NCBI GenBank assembly: GCA_028284565.1
Contig: JANQRM010000218.1
Location: 1-6,870, forward strand
Reading direction: 5' to 3'
Source of the DNA: Anaerolineae bacterium
Lineage (GTDB): Bacteria > Chloroflexota > Anaerolineae > Aggregatilineales > Phototrophicaceae
Length of the DNA: 6,870 nt
Shown: positions 4,142 through 6,870 of the stretch, one piece after another
Layout of the letters: each line of letters starts with the position of its first letter
How positions within the stretch are numbered: position 1 is the first letter of the stretch
Notes under the pieces: model-generated
The model's input: only the letters and a program-made list of their open reading frames with translations
What the model was told of the DNA's origin: nothing
Database searches by the model: none
Position numbers and translations under genes: made by a program

Positions 4142-6870
4142 ATGGGTTCTTTGAGTATCGGTAACTTATTAGAAAGCCGAAAACGATTTCGGGTTATTTT
4201 TTTATCCTTGTTTATCATTTGTGTCTTTGCGATTTCGCCAACTGTTTTTGCTCAAAATGAATTGAGTTTGACGAAGACGATTGATGGTTCCCCCGCCACA
4301 GTGGAGACTGGTGAAATTATCACGATTCGCCTGACTTTTGCATGTAACAACCTCACGGGTCCTTGTGGGGCTTTGACCATTACAGATATTCTTGACTCCA
4401 ATCTGATCCATATTCAAACTCAAGTCCCACCGGGCTATACGGCGGCGTTTGATGGTGGGACGAATACGGTCACGATTACCCATCCGAACTTCTTGGATGG
4501 CTCTCAGGGTGAAGCACTCATTATTGTTCAGGTTGATCATGACACAGCAAATGCGGGCGCACCTGTTACGATTACAAATGATGCCACTGGCACGATTACT
4601 ACCCCGCCGTTGACTGTTACAACTCCACCTGTCTCGTTTACTGTTCCTGTACCAACTGAGCAATGGGATGTTGTTAAGACGAAAGTTATCCCAACCATTG
4701 ATCCTGCACTTGATAATGATGTGGTGTATACCGTGTCGGTTTGTTCGACAACAGAAGAAGGCAATGTCAGCTTAACGGGTGTGACATTGACGGATACGTT
4801 ACCACCCGACGTTGTGATTATTGACGCTGGGGGTGGAACTGTTTCAGGTGGCAATCCACAAACGATTACGTGGACATTGGGTGACTTGGATGTTGCTGTT
4901 TATGGAAACGGTGGCTGTGAGTCACGCTCAGTTGTAATTCAGTATCCATCTGCGTTTTATACCACTGCTGATACACCGACCAATAATGCATCGGCGACGG
5001 GTTCGTATCTCTCTTCAGTCGATGTGCCAATTGGGATGGGCGATGTTACACATGGCATTACCACGCCTGAGCCTAATCCCGCCTCTGGGAAACGTGGTCC
5101 GTCTTCGCCAGTGGGTATGACGGGAGTTGGGCGATTCTTCCTTGATTTTAATAGTCTCGGAGCAAATGTCCCGATTACGGATGTGATTTATACAGATAAC
5201 CTACCGCCTGAATTGGAAGTCACCGAGATTCAAACTGGAAATTGGACTCCCACCTATGTGACAGCTGTGGTGGAATATTCCGTGAACAATGGTGTTTCAT
5301 GGACTCCAATCCCGGGTGGGCCGTTTGATGGTGATGATGATGTGACCTTTACCGCCCCTGTCACAACGATTACGAATGTGCGTTGGATATTCTCCTATGT
5401 TGATCCATTTGTAGGTGGTCCGCCTATTGCTGGTGTCCCGCTTGGCTTTACAACCGGTGGTGGTGGCTCTGCACCGGAAATTGTTTTTTCACCACGTGAT
5501 GTGCCTGTTGTGGTTCCCCCCTTACCAGCGGCAGTACCGGGGAGTACTTATACAAACTGTGCCGTGCTAACGAGTACTGGGAATCCTCCGCAGACTAATT
5601 GTGCGGATGCAGAGATTGCAGTCAATACCGCGAATTTGGCAACAAGTAAGGCTGAACAAGGTGGTCCCACCTTTAATCCGAGCGACCAAGTGACATTTGA
5701 TTTAACCGTCACGCTGACTGAACGTTCATCTGCGCCATTGATTGACCTCTTTGTGCAAGATGTTTTGCCTCCTCAATTTACCTTCGTGAGTTTTGATGGC
5801 ATTGCCTATAACAATATCCCTGTTGCTGAGCAACCAGCGACACCGCCGACATTTACTCAAGTGGGGCAGACCTTAACATGGGATTGGGGGGTCGCTGGCT
5901 GGACATTACCCCATACTGATTCGGGTGGGATACCCGTCAACAAGACCATTGTGATTACCTATACAGTTGAAATCAATGCGGGTACACCGCCTGCTGGATA
6001 CGATAATACCGTGACCTTCGTGACAGATTCTAATGATGTAATCTGTGAAGGGGGTGGGGCTTCACCTGATGGGGCAGACTTAGATGGCGATGCCGATACT
6101 ACTGAGACCACTTGTGTCCGCGTCAATACGACGACCGTGCAACCTGCTGTCGTCCTTAATTCGGAAAAATGGATCGTAAATCCTACTTTCCCCGGTTTTC
6201 TTGATTCAACAGACTTAACAAACCCTGCGCCCGTTTGTCCAACCGATTTAGGGAGCGATGGCTTTACCTATACTCGCTTCCCCTGCGTGGCATTGGGTCA
6301 TCCAGATAATCCTGCCAATGACTTTGATGATTTCAAGTATCGTATGGTTGTCAATAATAGTGGGAATGTTGATGCAACTGAATACATCATGTATGACATC
6401 CTGCCCTATATTGGGGATACCGGTTCAGGTGGTCCACTTGTGGGAACCCCTCGTAATTCCGAATTCCAACCCTTCATGACAGGTCCTTTAGTTATCGGGT
6501 CGCTTCCACCGGGCGTGGTCGCTGGTGACCTCAATTTTGAATATTCCCTCTCGACGAACCCTTGTCGCGATGAAGTGTTTGGTGATTCAGGACCCCCATT
6601 GGATGAACCGGCAGGCTGTGTCAATGATTGGACACCTGCACCAGCCGACTTTACCCTTGTTCGTGCGTTCCGCATCTTCCTAGACCCAGGTGCGGGAATT
6701 CCACCTTTGGGTACGATGGAAATCTTCGCGGACATGCGGATTAACGCCAATGGTGATGCGGCTTTGAATGCCAATTCTGGCGAAATTGCATGGAACTCCT
6801 TTGCTCAACGCGCAACAAATGGTTTTTCGGGTTCGCGTATTCCAACATCTGAACCACGGATTGTTGGGAT
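4142..6870 (+). CDS. giant secreted DUF11-type repeat surface protein, N-terminal 909 codons
   Basis: The frame stays open from the ATG at 4142 to the window end, so at least 909 residues are encoded and the C-terminus is missing. An upstream in-frame TGA at 4049 and AGAAGG 5 nt before the ATG fix the start. A signal peptide has a basic region (ESRKRFR, 11-17), a hydrophobic core (18-33) and a probable cut after VFA (residue 37). The mature part is Thr/Pro/Gly/Asp-rich and built of beta-sandwich-like modules at roughly 41-165, 175-300, 306-470, 498-660 and 672 onward. Their recurrent strand ends are TDILDS (81), TDTLPP (217), TDNLPP (351), QDVLPP (539) and YDILPY (751), typical of DUF11/isopeptide-type repeats. 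Twelve cysteines fall in six pairs. An acidic loop at 646-655 may bind calcium. Such proteins are normally cell-surface adhesins or stalk-like structures; anchor and ligand are unknown. No catalytic domain is visible. Confidence 0.88.
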   Translation, partial: MGSLSIGNLLESRKRFRVIFLSLFIICVFAISPTVFAQNELSLTKTIDGSPATVETGEIITIRLTFACNNLTGPCGALTITDILDSNLIHIQTQVPPGYTAAFDGGTNTVTITHPNFLDGSQGEALIIVQVDHDTANAGAPVTITNDATGTITTPPLTVTTPPVSFTVPVPTEQWDVVKTKVIPTIDPALDNDVVYTVSVCSTTEEGNVSLTGVTLTDTLPPDVVIIDAGGGTVSGGNPQTITWTLGDLDVAVYGNGGCESRSVVIQYPSAFYTTADTPTNNASATGSYLSSVDVPIGMGDVTHGITTPEPNPASGKRGPSSPVGMTGVGRFFLDFNSLGANVPITDVIYTDNLPPELEVTEIQTGNWTPTYVTAVVEYSVNNGVSWTPIPGGPFDGDDDVTFTAPVTTITNVRWIFSYVDPFVGGPPIAGVPLGFTTGGGGSAPEIVFSPRDVPVVVPPLPAAVPGSTYTNCAVLTSTGNPPQTNCADAEIAVNTANLATSKAEQGGPTFNPSDQVTFDLTVTLTERSSAPLIDLFVQDVLPPQFTFVSFDGIAYNNIPVAEQPATPPTFTQVGQTLTWDWGVAGWTLPHTDSGGIPVNKTIVITYTVEINAGTPPAGYDNTVTFVTDSNDVICEGGGASPDGADLDGDADTTETTCVRVNTTTVQPAVVLNSEKWIVNPTFPGFLDSTDLTNPAPVCPTDLGSDGFTYTRFPCVALGHPDNPANDFDDFKYRMVVNNSGNVDATEYIMYDILPYIGDTGSGGPLVGTPRNSEFQPFMTGPLVIGSLPPGVVAGDLNFEYSLSTNPCRDEVFGDSGPPLDEPAGCVNDWTPAPADFTLVRAFRIFLDPGAGIPPLGTMEIFADMRINANGDAALNANSGEIAWNSFAQRATNGFSGSRIPTSEPRIVG

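Noticed and set aside
4202..4854. Minus-strand open frames at 4202-4663 and 4537-4854, and others at 4030-4218 and 6406-6774
   Set aside because: They are shadows of the giant plus-strand gene. Their compositions (Arg/Asn-rich or Val/Thr-rich) mirror its Thr/Val/Gly codons and show no domain.
6258..6479. 73-codon plus-strand frame with a hydrophobic start
   Set aside because: It is an out-of-frame shadow inside the giant surface-protein gene, which is continuous through this region.
1..6870. Search for mobile elements, CRISPR arrays, defence genes or a new multi-gene system
   Set aside because: No spaced repeats, transposase or integrase motifs, terminal inverted repeats or defence-type domains are visible. 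The leftward genes are housekeeping and the rightward genes are separate exported proteins.

Overview
The window looks like ordinary bacterial chromosome of moderate G+C. It holds five protein genes in two divergent blocks. Three genes run leftward: a SAM-dependent methyltransferase, gatB, and the start of surE. Two run rightward: an exported DUF3179 protein, and the first 909 codons of a very large secreted DUF11-type surface protein with no stop codon inside the window. I see no rRNA, tRNA, CRISPR array, transposase, phage gene or toxin-antitoxin pair.

The organism cannot be fixed from this sequence. GatB shows that it makes Gln-tRNA and/or Asn-tRNA by transamidation. A secreted DUF3179 protein next to a giant, Thr/Pro/Gly-rich DUF11 protein is a combination I associate with Chloroflexota (Anaerolineae-like lineages). 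That assignment is inference with low to moderate confidence.

Layout. Positions 1-323 (minus) are the N-terminal 107 codons of SurE, cut by the window edge. Positions 324-442 hold a candidate surE promoter (TATAAT) and a weak terminator-like element. Positions 443-1903 (minus) are a full-length gatB. Positions 1926-2621 (minus) are a class I methyltransferase lying 22 nt upstream of gatB, so the two are probably co-transcribed from an extended -10 promoter near 2651-2659. Positions 2622-2759 are a divergent intergenic region with a degenerate 7-nt tandem repeat just before the rightward gene. Positions 2760-3908 (plus) are the DUF3179 protein with a signal peptide. Positions 3909-4141 are an AT-rich spacer with a palindrome, a weak terminator candidate and a leader that could pair with the next ribosome binding site. 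Positions 4142-6870 (plus) are the giant exported protein, built from tandem beta-sandwich-like modules; this is the largest gene present.

Functionally, the leftward genes are housekeeping (translation fidelity and nucleotide or survival phosphatase activity) plus one methyltransferase of unknown substrate. The rightward genes both encode exported proteins, but nothing in the sequence shows that they work together. I found no convincing new multi-gene system. The points most worth a second look are the unfinished giant surface protein with its regularly paired cysteines, the apparent internal duplication in the DUF3179 protein, and the leader of the giant gene.
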